From Pluralibacter gergoviae ATCC 33028 = NBRC 105706 (GTDB lineage Bacteria; Pseudomonadota; Gammaproteobacteria; Enterobacterales; Enterobacteriaceae), in NCBI RefSeq assembly GCF_001598855.1, contig NZ_BCZS01000021.1:18898-82897 (forward strand): a DNA stretch of 64,000 bases, given 5' to 3'. The notes under the pieces are model-generated. The model did not search any database. It was not told where the DNA came from and saw only the letters and a list, made by a program, of their open reading frames with translations. Every line of letters begins with the position of its first letter. Positions within the stretch are counted from its first letter, which is position 1. A program made the position numbers and the translations under genes. Shown here piece after piece: positions 9,342 through 17,839 of the stretch.

Positions 9342-10333
9342 TGCGGCCTCCGGCGCCCGGCGGCGATCAGCAGCGCGGCAAACAGCGGCGCGCCCAGCAG
9401 GGCGGTGATGATCCCGATGGGGATCTCCGCGGCGGTCAGCGTCCGGGCGAGGGTATCCACCGCCACCATAAAGCCGCCGCCGAGCCAGAAGGCCACCGGC
9501 AGCAGGCGGCGGTGATCGGCGCCGACCAGCAGCCGTCCCAGGTGCGGGATCACCAGACCCACCCAGCCGATGCTGCCGCTGACCGCCACCTGGGCCGCCA
9601 CCAGCAGGGCGCAGCAGGCCAGCACCGCCCGGCGCAGCGGCTTTACCGCCACCCCGAGCATGGCGGCGTCCCTCTCCTCCAGCGACAGCAGGTTGATGCG
9701 CCAGCGCAGGCCGTAGAGGATCGTCCCCGCCAGCAGCACCGGCGGTAGCAGGACGGCCAGCTTGTGCCAGCTGGACGTGGCGAAGCTGCCCAGCAGCCAG
9801 AAAACGATATTGGGCAGCGTCTCTTCGCTGTCCGCCAGGTACTGCATCAGGCTGACCAGCGCGGCGAAGAAGCCGCTGAGCACGATCCCGGAAAGAATCA
9901 GTCCCAGCGTGCTTTCGTGACGCTGGAGCGTCGCCACCAGATAGACCAGGCCCAGCGCGGCGAGGCCGAAGCCGAAGGTTGAGCCCATCAGCAGCAGCGG
10001 CCCGAGGCCCAGCAGGATCGCCAGCGTTCCGCCGAACGCCGCCCCGGAGGTGACGCCGATAATGTGCGGATCCACCAGCGGATTGCGGAAAACGCCCTGC
10101 AGCGCCGCGCCGCTCATTCCCAGCGCGCCGCCCGCCAGCAGGGCCATCAGCACTCGCGGCAGCCGCACGCGCCAGACTACCTGGGCGGCAATATCGGCGA
10201 AGGCGTGCGGGTGCAGCAGACGCTCCACCACCTCGCCGACCGGCAGCCGGTACTGGCCCAGGCCGAGCGACAGCAGCGCCAGGGCCAGCGTCAGGCAGGG
10301 CAGCAGGATCTGAATGGACTTATTGCGCGCCAT
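9338..10333 (-). CDS. ABC transporter permease, FecCD family
   Basis: 331-residue integral membrane permease of the FecCD/BtuC/MolB family with about ten hydrophobic segments. Family landmarks: RLPRVLMALLAGGALGMSGA, then FRNPLVDPHIIGVTSGAAFG, and GLVIPHLGRLLVG near the C-terminus. The start chosen is the ATG at 10333 (MARNKSIQ), which overlaps the stop of the upstream binding-protein gene by 14 bases; a longer frame to 10399 would lie well inside that gene and is not membrane-like. This is the only permease gene of the set, so the importer would use a homodimer as in BtuC2 or MolB2. Confidence 0.87.
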   Translation of the reverse strand: MARNKSIQILLPCLTLALALLSLGLGQYRLPVGEVVERLLHPHAFADIAAQVVWRVRLPRVLMALLAGGALGMSGAALQGVFRNPLVDPHIIGVTSGAAFGGTLAILLGLGPLLLMGSTFGFGLAALGLVYLVATLQRHESTLGLILSGIVLSGFFAALVSLMQYLADSEETLPNIVFWLLGSFATSSWHKLAVLLPPVLLAGTILYGLRWRINLLSLEERDAAMLGVAVKPLRRAVLACCALLVAAQVAVSGSIGWVGLVIPHLGRLLVGADHRRLLPVAFWLGGGFMVAVDTLARTLTAAEIPIGIITALLGAPLFAALLIAAGRRRPQ

Positions 10334-11372
10334 CGGGCTGCCAGCTGACGCGGTAGAAGCGGCGGTAAAAATCGGCCGCCCGGGCGTCGACGTCGACATC
10401 TTTATAGCGGGCAGGATAGAGCTTTTTCGCCATCCACAGCTCGCCTACCGCCAGCGCTTCCGGCATCGGATAGCCCCAGGCCTTGGCGTACTCCGGCATC
10501 AGCCAGACGCGGCGGTGCTTTACGGCGTCGATGGCCTGCCAGGCCGGATCGCTTTCGATCTGCTGCACCACCTGCGGATAGCGGTCCTGAACGAAAATTA
10601 CCTGCGGGTTCCACTGCAGCACCTGCTCAAGCGAGACCTGGCGGGCGCCCTTAACCGTCGCCGCCGCCACGTTGACCGCGCCGGCGTGGGCCATCATCAG
10701 GCCGGTGTATTTCCCGGCGCCGTAGGTGTTGAGATCGGGATTGGCCATATAGACCCGCACCTTCTCCTGCTCAGGTATGGACGCCACCGGCGCGTTGGCC
10801 TGCGCCCTGGCGCGGAAGGTATAGTTGATAAGCTGCTGCGCCTCCTTCTGGCGGGAAACGACCTCGCCAATCAGACGAATACCCTGCTTCAGGCCCTCGT
10901 TATAGGCCTGCTCCTCATTGGCCATCGTCGGATTCATTTTGTTTTTCTCGCCGTCGGCGTCCGCGCGCAGGGAGACGGCGACCACCGGCAGACCCGCGCT
11001 CTCGATCTGGCGGATCATCTCCGGCGGGGCGTAGTTGGCGACGAAAACCACCTGCGGATGCAGCGCCAGCAGGCTTTCGATATTCACCTGCGTCAGATCC
11101 CCCGGCATGGGCAGGGCGGTGATTTTCGGCATAAAGCGCACGAACTGCGGCCCGAGCTGCTTCTTCCAGCTGCTCAGCACGCCGACGATATCGTCGGCGG
11201 CGTTGAGCTGAACCAGCAGGTTCAGCGTCTGATGCTGAAGAACCACCACCCGATCCACACGATCGGGCAGCGTGACCCGGCGGCCAAGCTGGTCGGTGAG
11301 CGTGCGGTCGGCGTGGGCCGCGCTGAAGAACAGCAGACTGGCCAGGGCCAGGGAGGTGCGTAAAAGAGACAT
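10320..11372 (-). CDS. ABC transporter periplasmic substrate-binding protein (BtuF/FepB fold)
   Basis: 350-residue cluster A-II binding protein with a cleavable Sec signal peptide (MSLLRTSLALASLLFFSAAHA). The mature protein starts with the family sequence RTLTDQLGRRVTLPDRVDRVV and ends with a C-lobe containing QVIFVQDRYPQV and VWLMPEYAKAWGYPMPEAL. It should deliver a metal complex or oxyanion to the adjacent permease and ATPase. A 110-base gap separates it from the upstream TonB receptor gene and carries a ModE-like palindrome, so it may have its own promoter. Alternatives: iron-siderophore, molybdate/tungstate, haem or cobalamin binding. Confidence 0.85.
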   Translation of the reverse strand: MSLLRTSLALASLLFFSAAHADRTLTDQLGRRVTLPDRVDRVVVLQHQTLNLLVQLNAADDIVGVLSSWKKQLGPQFVRFMPKITALPMPGDLTQVNIESLLALHPQVVFVANYAPPEMIRQIESAGLPVVAVSLRADADGEKNKMNPTMANEEQAYNEGLKQGIRLIGEVVSRQKEAQQLINYTFRARAQANAPVASIPEQEKVRVYMANPDLNTYGAGKYTGLMMAHAGAVNVAAATVKGARQVSLEQVLQWNPQVIFVQDRYPQVVQQIESDPAWQAIDAVKHRRVWLMPEYAKAWGYPMPEALAVGELWMAKKLYPARYKDVDVDARAADFYRRFYRVSWQPDGAQ

Positions 11373-11394
11373 AGCGGGCTCAAATGAGTGAAAA

Positions 11395-11418
11395 CGGTGT
11401 GTATTAAAATATACAGCG
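11395..11418. promoter_or_regulatory. Palindrome upstream of binding protein, ModE-like
   Basis: 24-base imperfect palindrome with arms CGGTGTGTAT and ATATACAGCG (8 of 10 positions complementary) around TAAA. Its span and CG-N-T...A-N-CG ends resemble ModE sites such as the one before E. coli modA. It is 22 bases or more upstream of the substrate-binding protein ATG. A simple promoter-associated repeat is equally possible. Confidence 0.35.
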
Positions 11419-11439
11419 GTGGGTTATGTAAATGCCAGC

Positions 11440-11471
11440 GCGCCGGCCGGGGGCAAAAAGATGGCCGGCGC
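11440..11471. repeat. GC-rich hairpin between TonB receptor and ABC genes
   Basis: Perfect nine-base arms gcgccggcc (11440-11448) and ggccggcgc (11463-11471) with a 14-base loop that contains caaaaaga. It lies just after the receptor stop. There is no strong T-run on the minus strand, so it may be an mRNA-stabilising or weak attenuating hairpin rather than a full terminator. Confidence 0.5.
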
Positions 11472-11481
11472 TTGTCGGGGA

Positions 11482-13644
11482 TCAAAAGTTCATCTTCACC
11501 GTCAGCTCCACCTCGCGCGGATCGCCAATCTGGTTGCCCAGATTATTGGTGCCGATGGACGAGGTGTAGTAAGTCTTGTCGAACAGGTTTTTCACGTTGA
11601 CCTGCAGCGTGACCGGATACTGCAGCTTCATTCTGTAGGCGGCAAACAGATCCGCCACCGCGTAGCCCTGCAGGTAGTAATCGGCGCCGTTGGTGCCCGA
11701 GCGTTTGCTGACCGCGCGGCCGCCGCCGCCGAGTGTCAGCGTATTGCTGTTCCAGACGTTATTGATGTCATAGGCCAGCCACAGCGAGCCGGTGTGCTTC
11801 GGCACGTTAGCCAGCGGCTTGCCGTTATACACCGGGTCGTCGGTCACTTTCGCGAAGGTATAACCATAGCTGGCGATGATGTGCAGGTTATCGGTCAACT
11901 GCCCGGCTACGTCCAGCTCGACGCCCCGCGAACGCACTTTACCGGCGGTTTTCGCTACCGTTTCGTCGCCGACCAGCTCGCTGTACATCACGTTCTTCTT
12001 GTGAATATCGAACAGCGCGAGGTTGGCGGTCAGGCCGCCGACCGGCTCAAACTTGGCGCCCAGCTCGTAGGCGGTGGACTCTTCCGGCGGCAGGCTGCCG
12101 ATGCGGCTGGCGATCGAGGACTGCGGCATAAAGGCCTGCGAGACGTTGCCGAACAGCGAGAAGGACGGCGTGACCTTATAAACCAGACCGGCTTTCGGCG
12201 TCCACTTCGCATCGTGGCTGTCGGTATTGACGTTAAACGGCCGCCCCTTGCCCGCGTACTGGGTGTAGTACTGGTAGCGCACGCCCGCCACGGCAATCCA
12301 GCGGTCGCTCAGATAGAGCGCGTCCTGCGCGTAGGCGGCGTAGCTGCGCTGGCGCAGACGCTGATCGCTGTCGGCAGCCGATACCGCGGTGCATTTGCCG
12401 ACGGCGCCATAGACCGGGTCGTAAATATTAAAGCCTTTGGTGTTCTTACAGCGGATCATGTCCGTGCGCAGCAGGTTGTAGCGCTCCCAGGCGACGCCGG
12501 TGAGTATTTCGTTATAGAAGCCGCCGATATCGACATTGCCCTGCAGGTCCGCCCGGGCGGTATGCATCCGCTGGGTCGAACCCTGAGTGGCATCGACCCG
12601 CCGGGTCAGGTTGCCGGTAGCCGCGTCATAGGCCATTACCCGTGCCTGATTGTCGTTGTACTGATCCTGGCTGTAGCCGTAATCCAGCCGCGCGGTCCAG
12701 GCGCTGTTCAGGCGGTACGCGGCGTTCAACTGGGCGATGTCGGAGCGCCCGTTGGTGTTGTTGAACGGCTCGTCGAAGCGCGTTTTGCGGCCCACGTTTA
12801 CCGCGTGGCCGGTGTCGAGATCGAAAATAGTGCCCCGGTCAAACGGCACGTGATAATCCCGGTGGGACCATGAGAGATTCACCGTGGCGTCATCGCCAAA
12901 CCAGCTCAGCGACGGTGCGATAAAGCTGGCGCGGTTTTTACCAAAGCGTCGCCAGTAGTCCTGGTGCTGGTAGTCGCCAATCAGCCTGTAGGCGAGGCGC
13001 GTGCCGTCAATCGGGCCGGTAACGTCGAGCTGGCCGCCGCCGCCGCCGAAGCTGCTGGAGGTGCCGGAGACAGCGCCGGCGAAAGTGGTTTGCGGCCGTT
13101 TCGTGATGACGTTAATCAGGCCGCCGGGGTCGAGAATACCGTACAGGGTTGACGCGGGGCCTTTCAGCACCTCGACCCTGGAGGTGGCGGCATTAAAGCT
13201 GCGCGGCACCACGGTGCGCAGCCCGTTGGTCATGATCGAACCGTCGCGGTTAGCGCCGAAGCCGCGCCGGGTAAAGGCGTCCTGGGTGCCCCCCAGAGTA
13301 TTGGTCTGCACCACGTTTGCCACGTTATACAGCGCCTCATCGAGGGTGGTGACGTGCTGATCCTCCAGCACTTTGTCGCTCACCGTATTCACCACCTGCG
13401 GGATATCCAGCATCGGCATCGCGGTCAGGGTCGCGGTGCTGGTTGAGAGCGGTTGATAGCCGTCGGTAGCAGGATCCGATCCAGGCGCTGCGCTGACGAG
13501 CATTGTCTCTTCAGCGTCAGTACCTGAACGGCCGTTGACGGCAGCGGCGGCCGCGGTTTTCCCTGAGGTCAGCGCGCTGGCGAACACCAGCGTGAACAGC
13601 ACGCGTCCGGACTTGCCGCCGGTCGCAGAGCTAAGTTGCATCAT
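11482..13644 (-). CDS. TonB-dependent outer membrane receptor, siderophore type
   Basis: About 720-residue outer membrane receptor. It has a Sec signal (MMQLSSATGGKSGRVLF...), a TonB-box-like EETMLVSA, then a plug domain with the siderophore-receptor sequence AFTRRGFGANRDGSIMTNGL, VEVLKGPASTLYG and DPGGLINVITKRP. A 22-strand beta barrel follows and ends in aromatic VKMNF, the usual C-terminal outer-membrane signal. Start chosen is ATG 13644 (the next codon is also ATG) because it gives a signal peptide; the frame extends to 13758 without support. A candidate Fur box lies about 92 bases upstream. The barrel is of the FhuA/FoxA/FptA type, which suggests a ferric hydroxamate or catecholate ligand, but the ligand is not determinable. 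Confidence 0.88.
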   Translation of the reverse strand: MMQLSSATGGKSGRVLFTLVFASALTSGKTAAAAAVNGRSGTDAEETMLVSAAPGSDPATDGYQPLSTSTATLTAMPMLDIPQVVNTVSDKVLEDQHVTTLDEALYNVANVVQTNTLGGTQDAFTRRGFGANRDGSIMTNGLRTVVPRSFNAATSRVEVLKGPASTLYGILDPGGLINVITKRPQTTFAGAVSGTSSSFGGGGGQLDVTGPIDGTRLAYRLIGDYQHQDYWRRFGKNRASFIAPSLSWFGDDATVNLSWSHRDYHVPFDRGTIFDLDTGHAVNVGRKTRFDEPFNNTNGRSDIAQLNAAYRLNSAWTARLDYGYSQDQYNDNQARVMAYDAATGNLTRRVDATQGSTQRMHTARADLQGNVDIGGFYNEILTGVAWERYNLLRTDMIRCKNTKGFNIYDPVYGAVGKCTAVSAADSDQRLRQRSYAAYAQDALYLSDRWIAVAGVRYQYYTQYAGKGRPFNVNTDSHDAKWTPKAGLVYKVTPSFSLFGNVSQAFMPQSSIASRIGSLPPEESTAYELGAKFEPVGGLTANLALFDIHKKNVMYSELVGDETVAKTAGKVRSRGVELDVAGQLTDNLHIIASYGYTFAKVTDDPVYNGKPLANVPKHTGSLWLAYDINNVWNSNTLTLGGGGRAVSKRSGTNGADYYLQGYAVADLFAAYRMKLQYPVTLQVNVKNLFDKTYYTSSIGTNNLGNQIGDPREVELTVKMNF

Positions 13645-13735
13645 TATTATATTCCCACACGTCAAAAAGCCTGAAACATCATTGCTCTGTAATAAAGCGC
13701 TATCCGTTAGCCGCGCCGGCTGGCGCTCCGGATAT

Positions 13736-13754
13736 GTAATTGAGAAGCATTCAA
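13736..13754. promoter_or_regulatory. Candidate Fur box upstream of TonB receptor
   Basis: The 19-mer GTAATTGAGAAGCATTCAA matches the Fur consensus GATAATGATAATCATTATC at 11 of 19 positions, including the GA-AA-CATT core. It lies about 92 bases upstream of the receptor start, on the promoter side. Confidence 0.5.
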
Positions 13755-13971
13755 CCATGGAGGAATGTAGTAGTAAATGTGGTTCAAAAGAAAAAGCGGG
13801 CTGCGCAATAGCGGCGGATTTGGCCGCCGGAGGCGGGTGGGAGTGTTTTTTATTTATCTGTTTTTTAAATGGTTTTGTTCATCGGCTTTTTCTGGCTGGC
13901 GTTAAGTGGGATTGAAGTGCCCGGCGCGAGTTTTGCCATTGACTACTACAGGGTCAGGCCTCAACATAAAA

Positions 13972-13990
13972 GAGAATGATTTGTATTTGT
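13972..13990. promoter_or_regulatory. Candidate Fur box upstream of second ABC importer
   Basis: GAGAATGATTTGTATTTGT matches the Fur consensus at 11 of 19 positions, with the left half (GAnAATGAT) well kept. It ends 35 bases before the ATPase start. Together with the site at 13736 it would make the 13645-14025 gap a divergent iron-regulated promoter region. I see no gene in that gap. Confidence 0.45.
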
Positions 13991-14025
13991 ATTTTTACTG
14001 GCCACTGCGGCACAGGAGTAAAACG

Positions 14026-14838
14026 ATGCCACTTCGCCCTCTATCCCGGGCCGACGGGCTGGTACTGGATGCGCTAACGGCCGGGTACGGCCAGACGCGC
14101 ATTATTGATAATGTTTCGTTCTCGATCCCCGCAGGCCGGTTGACGGCGCTGGTGGGACCTAACGGTTCGGGCAAATCCACCCTGCTGATGACGCTCGCCC
14201 GGCTGCTGCAGCCGCAGGCGGGCTGCGTCTGGCTGGACGGCGAGCGCCTTCACCGGCAGCCAACGAAAGCGCTGGCGCGACGGCTGGCGATCCTGCCGCA
14301 GTCGCCCGCCGCGCCGGAAGGGCTGACGGTATTTGAGCTGGTTTCCCGCGGACGCTATCCGTGGCAGGGGCTGCTGCACCCGTGGCGCGACGCCGATGAA
14401 GAAGCCGTTAACCGGGCGCTGCGCCTTACCGGCACGGAAGCGCTGGCGCACCTGCCGGTGGAGAGTCTCTCCGGCGGCCAGCGCCAGCGCTGCTGGATTG
14501 CGATGGCGCTGGCCCAGCAGACCCCGGTGATCCTGCTCGATGAGCCTACCGCCTGGCTGGACCTGCGCTATCAGGTCGAGATCCTCGAGCTGCTGCGGGC
14601 CCTGACCCGCGACGGCGGGCGGACGATCGTCGTCGTGCTGCACGATCTCAACTTTGCGGTCAACTATGCCGATACGCTGCTGTTCCTCAGGCAGGGACGG
14701 CTGCTGGCGGCGGTGGGAGAGGGCGAACCCTGCACGCCGGAGATCGTCAGCGCGGCGTTCGACATTGAGGTGCAGGCGATGGTCAATCCGCAGACCGGCA
14801 AGCCCTTTTTTATCCCGTTCGGCGGAGGCCGGCCGTGA
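14026..14838 (+). CDS. ABC transporter ATPase, FepC/FhuC type
   Basis: 270-residue ATPase of an iron-siderophore importer. Walker A GPNGSGKST, Q-loop LAILPQSPAAP, signature SLSGGQRQR, Walker B VILLDEPTAWLD and switch histidine VLHDLNFA are complete. The motifs TVFELVSRGRYPWQ and TAWLDLRYQVE are typical of ferric-siderophore ATPases (FepC/FecE/FhuC). Start is ATG 14026, with AGGAG eight bases upstream; the frame extends to 13906 but without a ribosome site. First gene of a five-gene operon whose members overlap or nearly touch. Confidence 0.92.
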   Translation: MPLRPLSRADGLVLDALTAGYGQTRIIDNVSFSIPAGRLTALVGPNGSGKSTLLMTLARLLQPQAGCVWLDGERLHRQPTKALARRLAILPQSPAAPEGLTVFELVSRGRYPWQGLLHPWRDADEEAVNRALRLTGTEALAHLPVESLSGGQRQRCWIAMALAQQTPVILLDEPTAWLDLRYQVEILELLRALTRDGGRTIVVVLHDLNFAVNYADTLLFLRQGRLLAAVGEGEPCTPEIVSAAFDIEVQAMVNPQTGKPFFIPFGGGRP

Positions 14839-15830
14839 ACGGCCGCGCCGCATCGGGGAGCCTCCTCCGGCTGCTGCTTATCTGCGCCCTGCTGGCGGGG
14901 GCCGCCGTGCTGCATCTCTCCACCGGGGCGCGGCACATTGCGCCGGGCACCGTTGTCCGGGCGCTGGTGGATTATCATCCCGCCGACTTTGAACAGCGCA
15001 TCGTGGTGGCGCTGCGTCTGAATCGTCTGCTGGCCGCGCTGCTGGTGGGGGGAAGCCTGGGCATGGCCGGGCTGCTGCTGCAGACGCTGATCCGCAACCC
15101 GCTGGGCGAACCGCACATTCTCGGCCTTAACGCCGGCGCCTCCCTGGCGGTGGTCGGCGGCTCGGCGCTTGGCTTTCAGGCCCAGGGCCAGCCGCTGCTG
15201 GCCGCCCTCGGCGCCGCGCTGGTATTTTGCCTGGTGCTGGCGCTCTCCGGCGCCGGGCGCGGCGGCATCACGCCGCTGAAGGTCACCCTCTGCGGCGTGG
15301 CGCTGTCGGCCTTCGTCTCCTCCATCACGGCGGCCATTCTGCTGTTCGACGAGCAGACCCTGCTGGCGGTACGCACCTGGCTGGCGGGCGATCTCGCCGG
15401 CGTACGTCCGCAGACCTTAATTCACGCTGGAATGACGGCGCTGTGCGGCGCGGCGCTTGCGCTGGGGCTGGCCCCGCGTCTGAATGTGCTCGCGCTCGGC
15501 GACAGCGTCGCGGGCGGGCTGGGCATCAATTTGCGGCGCACGCGCCTGCTGGGGCTGCTGGCCGTTTCGCTGCTCTGCGGCGCGGCGGTGGCCGCTGCCG
15601 GTCCGGTCGGTTTTATCGGCCTGCTGGTACCGCACCTGATCCGTCGGCTGGGCGTGGAGGATCTGCGCGCGGCGGCGCTGCTGGCGATGCCGGTCGGGGC
15701 GCTGCTGCTGGTGCTCGCCGACTGGCTGGCGCGCATGCTGCTGGCCTCCCAGGAACTGGCCACCGGGGCGGTGACCGCGCTGGTCGGCGCGCCGCTGTTT
15801 ATCCTGCTTGCCGCGAGGTGCGTTAAATGA
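14835..15830 (+). CDS. ABC transporter permease 1, FecCD family
   Basis: 331-residue FecCD permease starting at a GTG that overlaps the ATPase stop by four bases. Landmarks: LRLNRLLAALLVGGSLGMAG, TLIRNPLGEPHILGLNAGAS and VGFIGLLVPHLIRRL. Ten or so membrane segments. It is adjacent to a second, distinct permease of the same family, so the channel is probably a heterodimer as in FepD/FepG or FecC/FecD. Confidence 0.9.
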   Translation: MNGRAASGSLLRLLLICALLAGAAVLHLSTGARHIAPGTVVRALVDYHPADFEQRIVVALRLNRLLAALLVGGSLGMAGLLLQTLIRNPLGEPHILGLNAGASLAVVGGSALGFQAQGQPLLAALGAALVFCLVLALSGAGRGGITPLKVTLCGVALSAFVSSITAAILLFDEQTLLAVRTWLAGDLAGVRPQTLIHAGMTALCGAALALGLAPRLNVLALGDSVAGGLGINLRRTRLLGLLAVSLLCGAAVAAAGPVGFIGLLVPHLIRRLGVEDLRAAALLAMPVGALLLVLADWLARMLLASQELATGAVTALVGAPLFILLAARCVK

Positions 15831-16879
15831 GGCCGGCGCTGCAGCGGGCGGGCTTCCGGCCGCTGACGCTGTTCGGCAGGCGCATCCTGCTGCGCCCCGC
15901 CGCGCTGAAAACCGCCGCACTGCTGGCGGCAGCGCTGGCGGGACTGGCGCTGTGCGGCGTGCTGCTGGGCACCGTCTCCGTCCCGGCCGCGGCCATTTTT
16001 CGCGCCATCGCCCGCGGCGAAGCGCTGAGCGATCGGCAGTGGCTGATTATCGGCGAGCTGAGGCTCCCCCGGGTGCTGATGGCGATACTGTGCGGCGCCA
16101 TGCTCGGTATGGCCGGCGCGGCGATGCAGAGCCTTGCCCGCAACGGCCTCGCCGACCCGGGACTTATCGGCGTCAAGGAGGGGGCCTGCATCGCGGTGCT
16201 GATCCTGGTGCTGTTTTTTCCGGCGGTGGACGCCGCCTGGCGGCCTCTGGCCGGGCTGGCGGGCGGGGCGGGCGTGACGCTGCTGGTCGTGGCCCTGGCC
16301 CGCGATCTGTCGCGGCCGCGCTTTATCCTTATCGGTATCGGCATTTCATGGCTGCTGGCGGCCGCCATCGGCATCTTCATGACCACCGCCGACGTGCGCG
16401 ACGTGCAGACGGCAATGATGTGGCTGGCGGGCAGCCTGCAGGCGGCCAGCTGGCCGCTGCTGGCTATCGCGCTGGCGTGGGCGCTGCCGGCGGCGGCGGC
16501 GCTGCTGCTGACCGCCCGGGCGGCGGACGTCGCCCTGCTGGGCGAGCAGACTGCCGCCGGTCTCGGCGTGCGCCTCGTCCGCCTCACCTGGCTGCGGCTG
16601 TTTGCCACGGTGCTGCTGACGTCGGCCAGCGTCTCCTGCGTCGGTAGCCTGGGCTTCGTCGGGCTTATCGCCCCGCACGTCTCCCGGCTGCTGCTGCGGG
16701 GCGGGCAGACGGCGCTGCTCTGCGGCAGCGGCCTTACCGGCGCGCTGCTGGTGCTGGCGGCGGATAACCTCGGGCGGCTGCTGTTCGCGCCGCTGCAAAT
16801 CCCGGCGGGGATCGTGATTGCCTTTGCCGGCGGCCCCTTTTTTCTGTTTCTGCTCTGGCGTCGCCGCGACGCGCTTTAA
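15827..16879 (+). CDS. ABC transporter permease 2, FecCD family
   Basis: 350-residue partner permease, overlapping the previous gene by four bases (ATGA). Landmarks: LRLPRVLMAILCGAMLGMAG, SLARNGLADPGLIGVKEGA and LGFVGLIAPHVSRLLL. Very GC-rich, with alanine and leucine making up much of the protein, as expected of this membrane family. No truncation. Confidence 0.9.
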   Translation: MRPALQRAGFRPLTLFGRRILLRPAALKTAALLAAALAGLALCGVLLGTVSVPAAAIFRAIARGEALSDRQWLIIGELRLPRVLMAILCGAMLGMAGAAMQSLARNGLADPGLIGVKEGACIAVLILVLFFPAVDAAWRPLAGLAGGAGVTLLVVALARDLSRPRFILIGIGISWLLAAAIGIFMTTADVRDVQTAMMWLAGSLQAASWPLLAIALAWALPAAAALLLTARAADVALLGEQTAAGLGVRLVRLTWLRLFATVLLTSASVSCVGSLGFVGLIAPHVSRLLLRGGQTALLCGSGLTGALLVLAADNLGRLLFAPLQIPAGIVIAFAGGPFFLFLLWRRRDAL

Positions 16880-16891
16880 GGGAGGCGTTTT

Positions 16892-17839
16892 ATGCGCTGG
16901 CTTACTCTGATGTTACTGATAACCGCCTGCGGGGCGACGGCGGCGGAGACCCGCAGCTTTACCGACGATCTCGGGCGCACGGTGCAGGTGCCGCTGCACC
17001 CGAAGCGCATCGTCTCAATGCACGATCTCGACATTACTATTCCGCTGCTCGAACTGGGGGTAACGCCCGTCGCCAGCCACGGGCGAACCCGGCCGGACGG
17101 CAGCCACTACCTGCGCGCCAGCGCCGCGCTGACCGGCGTTGATTTCGCCAACAGCGATATTCAGTTCATCGGCAGCACCGATATCGACCTGGAGGCCATC
17201 GCGGCGGCGAAGCCGGACCTGATCATTACCGAGCCGAACCGCAACGTGCCCGCCGATCGGCTGCAGAACATCGCTCCGACGGTCAGCATCGATCACCTGC
17301 AGGGCAGCGCGCCGCGTATTTACCAGCGGCTGGCGGATCTGACCGGGACGCAGGCGCGCCTCGCGGTGCTCGATTACCGCTACCGGGCGGAGATCCGCCA
17401 GCTCCGCACCCTGCTGGATACGTCGCGCATCAGCGTGTCGGTGATCCAGGCCAACGGCGGCAAGATAACCGTCCACCACAGCTACCACGCTCTAGGCCGG
17501 GCGCTGCGCGACGCGGGCTTTCGCTTTCCGCCGCTGGTCGAGGCGATCCCGGACGGCCAGCGCATCGACGTCAGCGCCGAGCGGCTGCCGGAGCTGGACG
17601 CCGACTACGTATTTGCTACCTGGCGTTCGGATACCGGCGGTAAGCCCGACGATGAGCTGAAGGCGATGGAGGCGGTGATGCCGGGCTGGTGCGACTTTAT
17701 GCGGGCCTGCCGGCAGGGGCGCTACATTCTGCTGCCCCGGGAGGAGGTCATCTCCAACTCTTACGCGGCCCTCAGTCTGATGGTGGCGCAGATAACCTCC
17801 CATATTGCGGGCAGGCCGCAGCCGGAGGCGAAACCATGA
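16892..17839 (+). CDS. Iron-complex ABC transporter substrate-binding protein (FecB/FepB type)
   Basis: 315-residue cluster A-II binding protein. N-terminus MRWLTLMLLITACGATAAE can be read either as a lipoprotein signal (ITAC) or a Sec signal cut at ATA-AE. The mature protein opens with RSFTDDLGRTVQVPLHPKRIV, the standard iron-complex start, and has the IDLEAIAAAKPDLIITEP hinge motif. It would hand the ligand to the two permeases encoded just upstream. GGAGG stands before the ATG. Its stop overlaps the regulator start by four bases. Confidence 0.87.
   Translation: MRWLTLMLLITACGATAAETRSFTDDLGRTVQVPLHPKRIVSMHDLDITIPLLELGVTPVASHGRTRPDGSHYLRASAALTGVDFANSDIQFIGSTDIDLEAIAAAKPDLIITEPNRNVPADRLQNIAPTVSIDHLQGSAPRIYQRLADLTGTQARLAVLDYRYRAEIRQLRTLLDTSRISVSVIQANGGKITVHHSYHALGRALRDAGFRFPPLVEAIPDGQRIDVSAERLPELDADYVFATWRSDTGGKPDDELKAMEAVMPGWCDFMRACRQGRYILLPREEVISNSYAALSLMVAQITSHIAGRPQPEAKP

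Noticed and set aside
10314..12873. Long plus-strand frames (349 and 484 residues) across the binding protein and TonB receptor
   Set aside because: Both are mirrored by well-supported minus-strand genes with signal peptides and family motifs; the plus-strand translations have no domain character.
15808..16647. 279-residue alternative frame over the second FecCD permease
   Set aside because: Extremely Arg/Gly/Ala-rich with no membrane segments; the overlapping frame gives a typical FecCD permease.
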